A stretch of 64,000 bases of DNA. Origin: UBA7359 sp038142205 (lineage in GTDB: Bacteria > Pseudomonadota > Gammaproteobacteria > Eutrophobiales > Eutrophobiaceae). The notes beneath the pieces are model-generated. The model ran no database searches, was not told where the DNA came from, and worked only from the letters and a program-made list of their open reading frames with translations. Shown here piece by piece: positions 9,677-18,132 of the stretch. Numbering within the stretch: the first letter of the stretch is position 1; each line of letters opens with the position of its first letter. The stretch is from positions 372,001 to 436,000 of the forward strand of contig JAYQJO010000001.1 in NCBI GenBank assembly GCA_038142205.1. The letters are read 5' to 3'. Made by a program: the position numbers and the translations under genes.

Positions 9677-10492
9677 TCAGAAAAATGCCATTGTCCGAAT
9701 TTCAATACTTTCCCTAGTAGGTGCATTTTCTGGTGAAGTAGGATCCTCAAAAGCACTATGTCCCATAGAACTGGAACGTCCGGGATCACTTTCGTAGGTT
9801 TTAAGAAGTAATGCTTGATCAGGATTCATTTTAGGGAAATATATCCAGCGATGCTCAGGTGAGTAACGCATAACATAGATTTCACCTGTTCGATCGCTGT
9901 ATTTAAGTTCCATGATGATCTTATCTTCAGCAGCAGCAGTTGTGTCATCGATCATGGCGAGAGGAAACTCTTCCACAGTCCGATAAAGAGGCTTCCAGAC
10001 ATTAAAGAATGCAACCCTGCGTTTCAATAACTGCTCAGCTTCATCTGGAAATAATTCTCTGACTCTTTGCGGCCCTGATTTAGGTGTGTAATCACTGTGA
10101 GCGAGTTGCACGGTAGGTCGCTGTATTTCTGTTTGGTCCTTTAATTCTGGTGACATTGGTTTACGGATAGTGTGGTCAAAGACTTTAACCCTATTTGCTC
10201 CGGTGTGTTGTTTCACAAATTCGACAATAAGCGGGTAAAACGATTTTTCTATGGCATCGCCATCATCGAATTGGTCAAAACTATTATCGATTGGTTTTAA
10301 TTCGAAACCTTCGCGATCGAGTGAAAACTCATTAACATTAGGCCAACCATTATAAATTTTTACCTCACGGTGATCAGTTCCGGGTGGATTCAATTCAATT
10401 GATGGATCAGGGTCATAGAAATAGTAATCCGGCGGAATACCATTATCTTCAGTGTAATTTATAGTCGAAACAACAAATTCTTCATTACTCAT
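9677..10492 (-). CDS. CmcJ/NvfI-type putative 2-oxoglutarate/Fe(II) oxidoreductase
   Basis: 271 residues without a signal peptide, so cytoplasmic. It resembles the CmcJ/NvfI (AsaB-like) family: V-F-D-H-T-I-R near residue 105, H-S-D-Y-T near 132 (the family's His-x-Asp metal pair), then F-F-N-V-W-K-P-L (about 162) and P-L-A-M-I-D-D. Known relatives act on specialised metabolites; no biosynthetic cluster surrounds this copy, so the substrate is open. It is flanked by 270 non-coding bases downstream and about 170 upstream and looks monocistronic. Family call moderately sure, reaction inferred. Confidence 0.72.
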   Translation of the reverse strand: MSNEEFVVSTINYTEDNGIPPDYYFYDPDPSIELNPPGTDHREVKIYNGWPNVNEFSLDREGFELKPIDNSFDQFDDGDAIEKSFYPLIVEFVKQHTGANRVKVFDHTIRKPMSPELKDQTEIQRPTVQLAHSDYTPKSGPQRVRELFPDEAEQLLKRRVAFFNVWKPLYRTVEEFPLAMIDDTTAAAEDKIIMELKYSDRTGEIYVMRYSPEHRWIYFPKMNPDQALLLKTYESDPGRSSSMGHSAFEDPTSPENAPTRESIEIRTMAFF

Positions 10493-10660
10493 GGCGTATC
10501 ATTCCAGATTAATTTTGTTTGCTTGAAACCTCTATATTCAGTCTATTTAATTATTTCTTAATTCTGACAGTTGTATTGCTTGATGTTAAACATTTAGCTT
10601 AGTCAAAATTTGATTTAAATCAAACATAGACAATCGGAAATTAATTTTACCTAATTAATA

Positions 10661-11305
10661 TTAGGTATCACGCCCTAAAGTGAAGCCAGGACCAACATAT
10701 GTTTCTTCCCAACAATCCAGTTTTTCCAGTCGTTCTGTCATCCAGACAGCTAAATTTGGGTAATTAGACATGGGTAATTTTTGAAGTTCATGTAGATGCA
10801 TTGGCGCTGCTATTGCAATATCAGCAATAGTTGGACTACTACCACATAACCAATTATTTTCGCCTAGTCGTTTATCCAGTATTCCTGCTAACTTATGAAA
10901 CCGTTCTCCTTCGGTTTCAAGTACTGATTCATCGGGTGACTCTTCGAGTAACGGTTTTACAACATTTTCCACCATATATACGTAACATGAAGGAAACCAG
11001 GACGACGACTCCCATAGTAGCCAACGATTAATATCAGCACGGGTCTTTAATTCTGTTGGGTAATAATCACTTTTGCCATTTTTGTCTGCAGCGTATTGCA
11101 AGATAGCATTGGATTCCCACAGTTTTAAATCAGTATCGACCAGGGAGGGTAAACAGGCGTTAGGGTTAATAGCCAGATACTCCGGACTTTTGAACTGCCC
11201 TTGAAAATAGTCAACAAGGTTTAAATCATAATCTATACTCATTAATTTTAGACCAGCGATAACCTTACGGCTGTTTATCGTTATTGGATCGGCATAAAGT
11301 TTCAT
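10661..11305 (-). CDS. glutathione S-transferase
   Basis: 214 residues: an N-terminal thioredoxin-like domain (M-K-L-Y-A-D-P-I-T-I-N-S-R-K-V, with Ser12 in the usual catalytic region of theta/beta-like GSTs), the cis-Pro/Glu-Ser glutathione-binding pair (A-C-L-P-S-L-V then W-E-S-N-A-I), and an all-helical C-terminal domain with W-L-C-G-S-S-P-T-I-A-D-I-A-I-A-A-P, including the N-capping box. It probably conjugates or reduces electrophiles in the cytoplasm. Single gene, ATG 11305 with AAGGAG just upstream. Confidence 0.9.
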   Translation of the reverse strand: MKLYADPITINSRKVIAGLKLMSIDYDLNLVDYFQGQFKSPEYLAINPNACLPSLVDTDLKLWESNAILQYAADKNGKSDYYPTELKTRADINRWLLWESSSWFPSCYVYMVENVVKPLLEESPDESVLETEGERFHKLAGILDKRLGENNWLCGSSPTIADIAIAAPMHLHELQKLPMSNYPNLAVWMTERLEKLDCWEETYVGPGFTLGRDT

Positions 11306-11422
11306 GTGTTCTCCTTAAAATTAATGAATATATTAAGAATACGAGTGTTAAAAATATATCGTAACTTGATAGATTCACGCTTATTCATATTATCGACAAT
11401 ATCTATATTCCAACATGCTCGT

Positions 11423-13591
11423 TTAAAAGACAAGCATAATTAGTGTGTGCATAAAAAAGGCCGGGTTAACCGGCCTTTTAAACGAACTAATTAATACTGC
11501 GACTTTATTTTTTTCTTCTTCTCTTGCTTTGGTTTCAGCTATAACTACATCTGCAACATTCTTCGGACATGGGCTGTAGTGCAGAAATTCCATAGAAAAT
11601 TGACCACGACCTGAAGTCATTGTACGTAATGCACCAATATAACCGAACATTTCGCTCAATGGACATTCTGCTTTAATACGAACGCCAGTCGCACCTGCTT
11701 CCTGAGACTTAATCATGCCGCGACGACGGTTCAAGTCACCAATAACATCACCAACATGATCTTCAGGAGTAAATACGTCAACCTTCATAATCGGTTCCAT
11801 TAATTGAGGACCGGCTTTAGGCATGGTTTGACGATATGCTGCTTTTGCTGCCAGCTCGAATGCCACAGCTGAGGAGTCAACGGCGTGGAATGCACCATCA
11901 AACAGGTTTACTCTGAAATCAAGACATGGGTATCCAGCAAGTACACCTTTCTCCATGCTCTTCTTGAAACCACCTTCAATTGCCGGCCAGAATTCTTTCG
12001 GAACGTTACCACCGGTTACTGATGATTCAAATTCAAAACCACTACCTGGTTCACCGGGTTCTATAATGTAATCGATTTTGCCGTATTGACCTGAGCCGCC
12101 TGATTGTTTCTTATGTGTGTAACTGTCTTCGGTACGTTGAGTAATCGTTTCACGGTATGCCACTTGAGGACTACCGACTTCTACTTCAACACCATGTGTA
12201 CGTTTCAAAATGTCGACTTTAATATCAAGGTGAAGTTCACCCATACCTTTCAGAATGGTTTCGCCACTGTCTTCATCCGTTTCGACACGGAACGATGGAT
12301 CTTCTTTAATCATTTTACCCAGTGCGACGCCCAGCTTTTCTGAAGCACCTTTATCTTTAGGTGCGATTGCAATAGAGATAACCGGATCAGGGAAGACCAT
12401 TGGTTCTAGTGTTGCTGGGTTATTCGGATCACATAAGGTGTGACCGGTTTGTACATTCTTCAAACCAATCGCAGCAACAATATCGCCTGCTTGTGCACGA
12501 TCCAGTTCAATTCTGTCTTCTGCATGCATTTCTACGATACGACCTATGCGTTCGGTTTTGCCGGTAAAGGTATTTAATACCGTCGTGCCCTTTTCAAGTA
12601 CACCAGAATAAACACGAATAAAGGTGAGTGCGCCAAAACGGTCATCCATAATCTTGAACGCTAATGCGCGGAAAGGACCTTCAGGATCAACTGTTGCGAC
12701 AGTGCCAGTTTCATTACCTTCCAGATCGACTTCCGGTTGTGGTTTAACTTCAGTTGGATCAGGCAAATAATCAACGACGGCATCCAACACCATAGGCACA
12801 CATTTATTCTTGAACGCTGAACCACAATAGGTTGGGAAGAAGCTCAGATTGATTGTACCTTTACGAATACAAGCTTTTATATCTTCAATTGAAGGTTCTT
12901 CACCTTCAAGATAACGTTCCATAACATCATCATCTTGCTCAACAGCTGTTTCAATCAACTTCTCACGCCATTCTTCGATTTGATCTGCCATGTCTGCAGG
13001 TGGTTCCTGCACTTCGTATTTAGCTGGATCATTTGCATCGTTCCAGACCCAAGCTTTGCGAGTTAAGAGGTCAACTGCACCAATAAAGTTATCTTCAATA
13101 CCAATTGGTAGAACCATGACTAGAGGGTTTGCGCCAAGTACATCTTCGATTTGTTTTACAACGCGATAGAAGTCAGCGCCGGTACGGTCCAGTTTATTGA
13201 CGAAGATGATACGAGAGACTTCTGAATCGTTAGCATAACGCCAGTTGGTTTCAGATTGTGGTTCAACACCACCAGAACCACAGAATACGCCAATACCGCC
13301 GTCAAGGACTTTAAGTGAGCGATAAACCTCAATTGTGAAGTCAACGTGCCCCGGGGTATCAATAATATTTAAGCGGTGATCATTCCAGAAACAGCTGGTA
13401 GCCGCAGACTGAATGGTAATACCACGCTCTTGCTCCTGTTCCATGAAGTCTGTGGTTGCTTCACCATCGTGAACCTCACCGGTTTTATGAATCTTGCCAG
13501 TCAGTTTCAGAATACGTTCTGAGGTTGTGGTTTTACCCGCATCAACATGTGCGAATATACCGATATTTCTATACTTCGTTAAGTCAGTCAT
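11423..13591 (-). CDS. fusA: elongation factor G 2 (C-terminus extended by a frame disruption)
   Basis: Paralogue of EF-G outside the str operon. G1 A-H-V-D-A-G-K-T-T-T (about 14-23), E-R-G-I-T-I-Q-S-A, D-T-P-G-H and N-K-L-D are intact, with domains II-V complete to E-E-E-K near residue 694. EF-G proteins usually end there. The frame instead runs 27 residues further, through the gene's own terminator, to 11423. On the coding strand an A7 run (plus 11508-11514) precedes TAAAG; with one more A the frame ends at TAA (11505) giving 695 residues, the family length. I take 11505 as the probable real end and list the long frame because the sequence encodes it. It catalyses ribosomal translocation and/or recycling. 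Confidence 0.93.
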   Translation of the reverse strand: MTDLTKYRNIGIFAHVDAGKTTTSERILKLTGKIHKTGEVHDGEATTDFMEQEQERGITIQSAATSCFWNDHRLNIIDTPGHVDFTIEVYRSLKVLDGGIGVFCGSGGVEPQSETNWRYANDSEVSRIIFVNKLDRTGADFYRVVKQIEDVLGANPLVMVLPIGIEDNFIGAVDLLTRKAWVWNDANDPAKYEVQEPPADMADQIEEWREKLIETAVEQDDDVMERYLEGEEPSIEDIKACIRKGTINLSFFPTYCGSAFKNKCVPMVLDAVVDYLPDPTEVKPQPEVDLEGNETGTVATVDPEGPFRALAFKIMDDRFGALTFIRVYSGVLEKGTTVLNTFTGKTERIGRIVEMHAEDRIELDRAQAGDIVAAIGLKNVQTGHTLCDPNNPATLEPMVFPDPVISIAIAPKDKGASEKLGVALGKMIKEDPSFRVETDEDSGETILKGMGELHLDIKVDILKRTHGVEVEVGSPQVAYRETITQRTEDSYTHKKQSGGSGQYGKIDYIIEPGEPGSGFEFESSVTGGNVPKEFWPAIEGGFKKSMEKGVLAGYPCLDFRVNLFDGAFHAVDSSAVAFELAAKAAYRQTMPKAGPQLMEPIMKVDVFTPEDHVGDVIGDLNRRRGMIKSQEAGATGVRIKAECPLSEMFGYIGALRTMTSGRGQFSMEFLHYSPCPKNVADVVIAETKAREEEKNKVAVLISSFKRPVNPAFFMHTLIMLVF
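11453..11480 (-). terminator. rho-independent terminator of EF-G2
   Basis: GGCCGG/CCGGCC hairpin (arms 11456-11464 and 11470-11478) followed on the minus strand by a T-run. It lies inside the extended reading frame of EF-G2, which argues that the true stop is upstream of it. Confidence 0.88.
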
Positions 13592-13910
13592 TGTTCTACT
13601 CTATTAAAGTTAAATTATTGAATTCGATTACTGCCCCTGCACTATGTTTTGAAAACTAGCGCTTCCAAATACTCACATCTACTGAAAATCGCTGAGATGA
13701 CCGCATTGACGTACAAACTGGCGGGCGGAGTATAAACCAGAATGGCAAAATATGTGAAATTTTAGAGCCTAATTTCGGTGAAAATAATGTGAAAAATACG
13801 CAAAAATAAGCCATTCATTGTTACTAAATATCAGGGAGCATTGAGCAGAGCCCATTTGTCGAGCCTGCCTTGCTCTGACGGAGTGAGAAAACTCGCTTAT
13901 AATTCAGACT
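13592..13910. other. divergent intergenic region, EF-G2 / yqcC
   Basis: 319 bases with no coding frame. It must hold the EF-G2 promoter on the minus strand and the yqcC promoter annotated below. Apart from that I see no repeat or RNA gene. Confidence 0.6.
13875..13903 (+). promoter_or_regulatory. sigma-70 promoter of yqcC, apparently leaderless
   Basis: CTGACG (13875-13880), a 17-bp spacer and a perfect TATAAT (13898-13903). The predicted transcription start falls at the yqcC ATG (13911), and no ribosome site precedes it. Confidence 0.55.
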
Positions 13911-14255
13911 ATGCATGACATTTCTAGCCGAATCGCTGACGTTTTACTTGAAGTTGAAGCCAGTCTCCGTGTCCATGGAAAATGGGATGCAAACAAGCCT
14001 GCTGAGAGTGATTTAGGTAGTCGTATTCCGTTTTGTATGAATACGCTCAAATTTGAGCAATGGTTACAATGGATATTTCTGCCAAAAATGAAAGATATGC
14101 TAGAGCAAACCAAACCACTTCCTGTCCAAAGTGCTATTTTTGAGTATGCTGAAGAATGCTTATTGAAAAGCGATCCTTCAACGGATTGTTTGTTAAAACA
14201 GCTAAAACAATTTGATGAGCTAATTAGCCTTCAAGCCAGTGTACATAAGCATTAA
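13911..14255 (+). CDS. yqcC: YqcC family protein (DUF446)
   Basis: 114 residues, close to the family length. Conserved core F-C-M-N-T-L-x-F-E-Q-W-L-Q-W-I-F-L-P-K-M (about 42-61) and P-x-x-S-A-I-F-E-Y-A-E-E. A small all-alpha cytoplasmic protein often found next to the tRNA pseudouridine synthase truC; here truC is absent and yajD follows. Molecular role unknown. The start ATG lies directly at the predicted transcription start, so the mRNA may be leaderless. Confidence 0.85.
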   Translation: MHDISSRIADVLLEVEASLRVHGKWDANKPAESDLGSRIPFCMNTLKFEQWLQWIFLPKMKDMLEQTKPLPVQSAIFEYAEECLLKSDPSTDCLLKQLKQFDELISLQASVHKH

Positions 14256-14316
14256 CTTGGTTATCTATTTATAAAGATTGTCATTAGTAACTGACGAAAT
14301 ATATTGTTATTAACAT

Positions 14317-14673
14317 ATGATGGATAAGCTCAATAAAGTCGTTGCTGAATCAAGACGTAATGCTGAGGCAAGAGGGCATTCCTATCGTGATAAAGCGCTG
14401 AAGCTGTATCCCTGGGTTTGTGGGAAATGTAAACGGGAATTTACCAGAGAGAATCTGACTGAGTTAACAGTTCACCATAAAGATCATAACCACGATAATA
14501 ACCCTGCAGATGGAAGTAACTGGGAATTATTGTGTATATATTGTCATGACCATGAGCATGCGAAATATCTCGATGCAGATAATGCGACGATTGCGGCAAG
14601 TAATGAGCTTGAAAAAGAACGTAGTACTGGTAAGCCGTTTGCGAATCTTAAGGATTTGCTAAATAAAAAATAA
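14317..14673 (+). CDS. yajD: YajD family HNH nuclease
   Basis: 118 residues matching YajD: Y-R-D-K-A-L-K-L-Y-P-W-V-C-G-K-C (about 23-38), then E-L-T-V-H-H-K-D-H-N-H-D-N-N-P and L-L-C-I-Y-C-H-D-H-E-H. The two C-x-x-C pairs form the structural zinc knuckle and H-H-K-D-H is the HNH catalytic core. ATG at 14317 or the adjacent ATG at 14320. A widespread single-domain nuclease whose natural target is not established. Not linked here to toxin or phage genes. Confidence 0.92.
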   Translation: MMDKLNKVVAESRRNAEARGHSYRDKALKLYPWVCGKCKREFTRENLTELTVHHKDHNHDNNPADGSNWELLCIYCHDHEHAKYLDADNATIAASNELEKERSTGKPFANLKDLLNKK

Positions 14674-14684
14674 TAACATTCAAA

Positions 14685-15065
14685 TCATTTGGCATTATTC
14701 TTTTTTTCAAACGCCATTCTATTTTTATTAATTTTATGCATATTTGTCTCGGCCCATGTTTTTACCTGTTGGATCACAGGCACTAAATTTTTGCCTAAAG
14801 GGCTGAGTTGATATTCGACTTTTAGTGGTAGTTTATCGGTATATACCGTTCGAATAACTAAACCATCACGTTCCAGCTTACGTAATGTTTGGGTTAACAT
14901 TTTTTGCGACACACCTTCACAGCGTCGCTTTAGTTCACCAAAACGCAATGTCTTTTGTTTGCTTAACGCACAAATTATTAGACAAACCCATTTCTCACTG
15001 ATTAAGACAAGTATTTCTCTAGACGAACAATCTGCTGCAAAAATATCGGCTTTTAATTTACTCAT
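14685..15065 (-). CDS. HxlR family transcriptional regulator
   Basis: 126 residues with the HxlR winged helix: an early Cys (C14), L-I-S-E-K-W-V-C-L-I-I-C-A-L, L-R-F-G-E-L-K-R-R-C-E-G-V-S-Q-K-M-L-T-Q-T-L-R-x-L-E-R-D-G-L-V, and Y-Q-L-S-P-L-G. Cys residues near 14 and 27-31 could sense electrophiles or oxidants, as in HypR/QorR relatives. Divergent from the dehydrogenase/OYE pair, with palindromes between them, so it most likely controls those genes and itself. It converges on yajD with an 11-base gap. Confidence 0.92.
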   Translation of the reverse strand: MSKLKADIFAADCSSREILVLISEKWVCLIICALSKQKTLRFGELKRRCEGVSQKMLTQTLRKLERDGLVIRTVYTDKLPLKVEYQLSPLGKNLVPVIQQVKTWAETNMHKINKNRMAFEKKNNAK

Positions 15066-15088
15066 ACCAAACTCTTTATGGTAACTTA

Positions 15089-15121
15089 TAGGTACCTAGT
15101 TTACATTATAAACTAATGTAA
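15089..15121. promoter_or_regulatory. probable HxlR operator
   Basis: Palindrome TAGGTACCTA (15089-15098) and inverted repeat TTACATTA / TAATGTAA (15101-15108 and 15114-15121, 5-base spacer) between the divergent HxlR and dehydrogenase genes. Position and symmetry support a regulator site; binding by this HxlR protein is inference. Confidence 0.6.
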
Positions 15122-15167
15122 TTATAGTTTTTCCACCCGCTATTTAAACTGAATAGGAGTTATTATA

Positions 15168-16160
15168 ATGCCCAAGATTGTTCGTTTTCATGAATTAGGT
15201 CAAGCCGATGTTCTAAAGCTTGAGGAGTTACCGTTAGCAGAACCGGAAGAAGGTGAGCTTCGTATCAAGGTCGAAGCAATTGGATTGAATCGTGCTGAAG
15301 TTATATTCCGAAAAGGGCAGTATCTGGAGTCGCCTGAATTACCTTCTCAGTTAGGTTATGAAGCTGCAGGTGTTGTTGATGCAATTGGTGCCGGTGTGGA
15401 AGGTTTTCAAATAGGCGATCGGGTAAGCAGTATTCCGGCATTTTCAATGACAAAGTATGGTGTGTATGGTGAGTCTGCCATTTTGCCTGTTAATGCAGTG
15501 GCACATTACCCAGAGAATCTTTCTGCGGCTGAAGGTGCTGCGATTTGGATGCAATACCTCACTGCCTACGGGGCGCTGATTCATTATGGAAAAATGAAAA
15601 AAGATGATGTTGTATTAATAACGGCTGCCAGTAGTAGTGTTGGTCTGGCTGCAATCCAGCTTGCCAAGGCAGCGGGTGCGTTGGCAATTGCGACGACTCG
15701 CGGTGCGGATAAAAAACAGTTTATTCTGGATGCGGGCGCTGATCACGTTATTGTTACGGATGAAGAAGAACTGGCCGAAAGAGTTATGGAAATTACATCA
15801 GGGGCAGGGGCAAATTTAGTTTTTGACCCGGTTGGTGGGCCTGCATTATTGGAACTTGCAGCAGCTGCAGCGCAAGGAGCAAGTATTTATGAGTATGGGG
15901 CTTTATCTCGCGATCCAACTCCTTTTCCCTTACTTCCATCGCTTGCGAAAGCATTGACCGTGCGAGGTTACACTTTGTTTGAATTAACTCAGTCACCAGA
16001 ATTATGCGCACAAGCTGCTGAATATATCTTTAATAAACTTCAATCTGGTGAATTAAAACCAGTCATTGATGAGCAGCATTTTAGTCTCGATGAGATTGCC
16101 GATGCACAACGTTATATGGAAACCAATAAACAGAAAGGCAAGATTGTGGTTACTGTTTAA
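15168..16160 (+). CDS. zinc-type MDR alcohol dehydrogenase / quinone oxidoreductase
   Basis: 330 residues of the medium-chain dehydrogenase/reductase superfamily. GroES-like N-domain with G-L-N-R-A-E-V-I-F-R-K-G and G-Y-E-A-A-G-V-V (about 60-67); Rossmann NAD(P)H domain with A-A-S-S-S-V-G-L-A-A-I-Q (about 155-166). Position 43 is Arg where zinc enzymes have Cys, so it is probably a zinc-independent NADPH quinone/enone reductase. Clear AGGAG before ATG 15168. Forms an operon with the OYE gene 65 bases downstream, under the divergent HxlR gene: an electrophile or quinone detoxification unit (inference). Confidence 0.9.
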   Translation: MPKIVRFHELGQADVLKLEELPLAEPEEGELRIKVEAIGLNRAEVIFRKGQYLESPELPSQLGYEAAGVVDAIGAGVEGFQIGDRVSSIPAFSMTKYGVYGESAILPVNAVAHYPENLSAAEGAAIWMQYLTAYGALIHYGKMKKDDVVLITAASSSVGLAAIQLAKAAGALAIATTRGADKKQFILDAGADHVIVTDEEELAERVMEITSGAGANLVFDPVGGPALLELAAAAAQGASIYEYGALSRDPTPFPLLPSLAKALTVRGYTLFELTQSPELCAQAAEYIFNKLQSGELKPVIDEQHFSLDEIADAQRYMETNKQKGKIVVTV

Positions 16161-16225
16161 GATATTGTGAATACAAAAAATACGATGAAGTTTCCTTATG
16201 TAAACTATTTTAAGAGGAGTTCAAA

Positions 16226-17329
16226 ATGAGTAAGGACAGTCCGTTATTAAGTCCTGTTTCTTTAAATGATTCCATACAGTTGAAGAACCGTGTTGTGATG
16301 GCACCCTTGACACGTGCGCGCTCTGGTCCGAATCGCATTCCTAATGAATTGATGGCTAAGTATTACCGACAGCGAGCTACCGCAGGTCTAATTATCTCGG
16401 AAGCAACTGTTGTTTCAAAACAAGGCATAGGTTGGATCGATTCGCCTGGCATGTATAACGATGAACAAACACAGGGCTGGAAACACGTTGTTGATGAGGT
16501 TCATGCAGAAGGCAGTCAGATTTTTTTACAGTTATGGCATTGTGGCCGTGCATCACATAGTGATTTCCATAATGGAGAAAAGCCTGTTTCTGCCTCTGCT
16601 GTAAAATTAAACGGGGATGAGATTCATACCCCAAAAGGTAAGATGGCCTATGAAGTTCCTCATGCCCTTACTATTGACGAAATTAAGCAGACTGTGATGG
16701 ATTATAGAAATGCAGCTAAACGTGCGAAACAGGCCGGGTTTGATGGTGTAGAGATACATAGCGCAAACGGTTATTTACTCGATCAGTTTTTACAATCGCG
16801 CACTAATCAACGTACGGATGAATATGGGGGCAGTATAGAAAAACGTTATCGTATGCTGGATGAAGTTGTACAGGCTGTTATAAAGGAGATGTCGGCAGAG
16901 CGGGTCGCAGTACGTCTAGCTCCGAATGGTGTATTTAATGATATGGGATCACCAGATTATCGAGAGAGCTTCACTTATGTTGCACAACAATTAAATCAAT
17001 ATGGTTTGGCTTACCTGCATATCATGGATGGTCTGGCATTCGGTTTTCATGAACTCGGTGAGCCGATGGTACTTGATGAGTTTCGTCAGGTTTTTGATGG
17101 AGCGATAATGGGAAATTGTGGTTATACACAAGAAACAGCCGAGCAAACGATTAGCCAAGGTCATGCAGATTTAATTGCATTCGGGCGTCCGTTTATCAGT
17201 AATCCAGATTTGGTAGCACGGTTTACAAATGACTGGCCACTTGCAGACGAGGCAGATGTGGAATTGTGGTGGACTCCGAGGGAAGATGGCTTAGTTGATT
17301 TCCCAGCTTATGATACTAATACAGGTTAA
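16226..17329 (+). CDS. alkene reductase, old yellow enzyme family
   Basis: 367 residues, typical of NemA/OYE FMN-dependent ene-reductases. Visible motifs: V-V-M-A-P-L-T-R-A-R (FMN site), L-W-H-C-G-R-A-S-H, the catalytic H-S-A-N-G-Y-L-L-D-Q-F-L (about 180-191) preceded by G-F-D-G-V-E-I, and the FMN-phosphate loop G-N-C-G-Y-T with D-L-I-A-F-G-R-P-F-I-S-N-P-D-L. Reduces activated C=C bonds or nitro compounds with NAD(P)H. AAGAGGAG precedes ATG 16226. Confidence 0.95.
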   Translation: MSKDSPLLSPVSLNDSIQLKNRVVMAPLTRARSGPNRIPNELMAKYYRQRATAGLIISEATVVSKQGIGWIDSPGMYNDEQTQGWKHVVDEVHAEGSQIFLQLWHCGRASHSDFHNGEKPVSASAVKLNGDEIHTPKGKMAYEVPHALTIDEIKQTVMDYRNAAKRAKQAGFDGVEIHSANGYLLDQFLQSRTNQRTDEYGGSIEKRYRMLDEVVQAVIKEMSAERVAVRLAPNGVFNDMGSPDYRESFTYVAQQLNQYGLAYLHIMDGLAFGFHELGEPMVLDEFRQVFDGAIMGNCGYTQETAEQTISQGHADLIAFGRPFISNPDLVARFTNDWPLADEADVELWWTPREDGLVDFPAYDTNTG

Positions 17330-17642
17330 TAGGCCCTGTTAAGACGTGGGCTTTAACCTGGCTTTTGAAATTATAGGAGCATAATTTCTGAAATTACATC
17401 TTGTGCATCATTACTCCCGCAGCATTGCTTGCACGGATGTAAGTACTTAGGATTTGTCGGGAACAGGGATGATCTACATAGGCGAAGAGAATGTCGAAAA
17501 TGCAGGATGCATTTTTTCGACCCTGACAGTCCATCCATAGACATTAATCGTTTGTTATGCTCTTCGGCTTAGGCTCCTTTGCCATCCTGCCTACTAGACC
17601 ATGTAGTCGTACACAAACGATATACATTTACGTCCTTTTAAA
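17330..17642. repeat. non-coding region with imperfect palindromes (possible intergenic repeat element)
   Basis: About 310 bases without a convincing frame, between the OYE gene and the phasin terminator. It holds a strong hairpin GTCGAAAATGCA / TGCATTTTTTCGAC-like (17493-17521), flanked by further short inverted segments (GCGAAGAG near 17482 and CTCTTCGG near 17561). The layout resembles mosaic intergenic repeats of marine gammaproteobacteria, but there is no second copy in the window to prove it. Confidence 0.4.
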
Positions 17643-17672
17643 TAAAAAAACCGCTCGTAAGAGCGGTTTTAA
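17643..17672 (-). terminator. rho-independent terminator after the phasin gene
   Basis: AAAACCGCTC / GAGCGGTTTT, 10-bp stem and 4-base loop (17647-17670), followed on the minus strand by seven T. Confidence 0.9.
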
Positions 17673-17692
17673 TTTTAATACCAGAAAGTGTT

Positions 17693-18007
17693 TTAAACTG
17701 TAGGGATTGATTTCTCAACAAGCTCTTTAACACTGTTAGTATAACATTCTGTTAATTTAGCAATTTCTTTTGAATCTTCGATTGCATTGTTTGCTATATT
17801 TTGTGCGGTCGATGCTTGTTCTTGTATGAAGTTATTTAAAGAATCAATATCCTTAATTTCTGTTGAAGCTTTAAGTGCATCCATACTTATTTTAGCGTTT
17901 TCTTCAATTGCCTTAACTTGGATTGCAGCTATTTCTTCAATGTTTTTTAAGGTTAATTCGTTTAATTGCTTAACGGGTGTCAATAATTCTTCAAATGTAT
18001 TTGTCAT
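17693..18007 (-). CDS. small phasin family protein
   Basis: 104 residues, entirely amphipathic helix and coiled coil, no signal peptide. Pattern of the phasin_2 type: F-E-E-L-L-T-P-V-K-Q-L-N-E-L-T-L-K-N-I-E-E-I near the start and an Ala/Glu/Asn-rich middle. Phasins coat polyhydroxyalkanoate granules; no PHA synthase is in the window, so a granule role is inference. Own terminator; AGAAAC-type site before ATG 18007. Monocistronic. Confidence 0.72.
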   Translation of the reverse strand: MTNTFEELLTPVKQLNELTLKNIEEIAAIQVKAIEENAKISMDALKASTEIKDIDSLNNFIQEQASTAQNIANNAIEDSKEIAKLTECYTNSVKELVEKSIPTV

Positions 18008-18132
18008 GATGTTTCTCCAAAAAAATATTAATGATTGAGGAGAATTATATACTTAATATGTTGCAGTGCAACAAAAATATTAGTATTTTTGTACCTTATT
18101 GTATTTAAAGGATTATTTCTTTATATAAGCAA

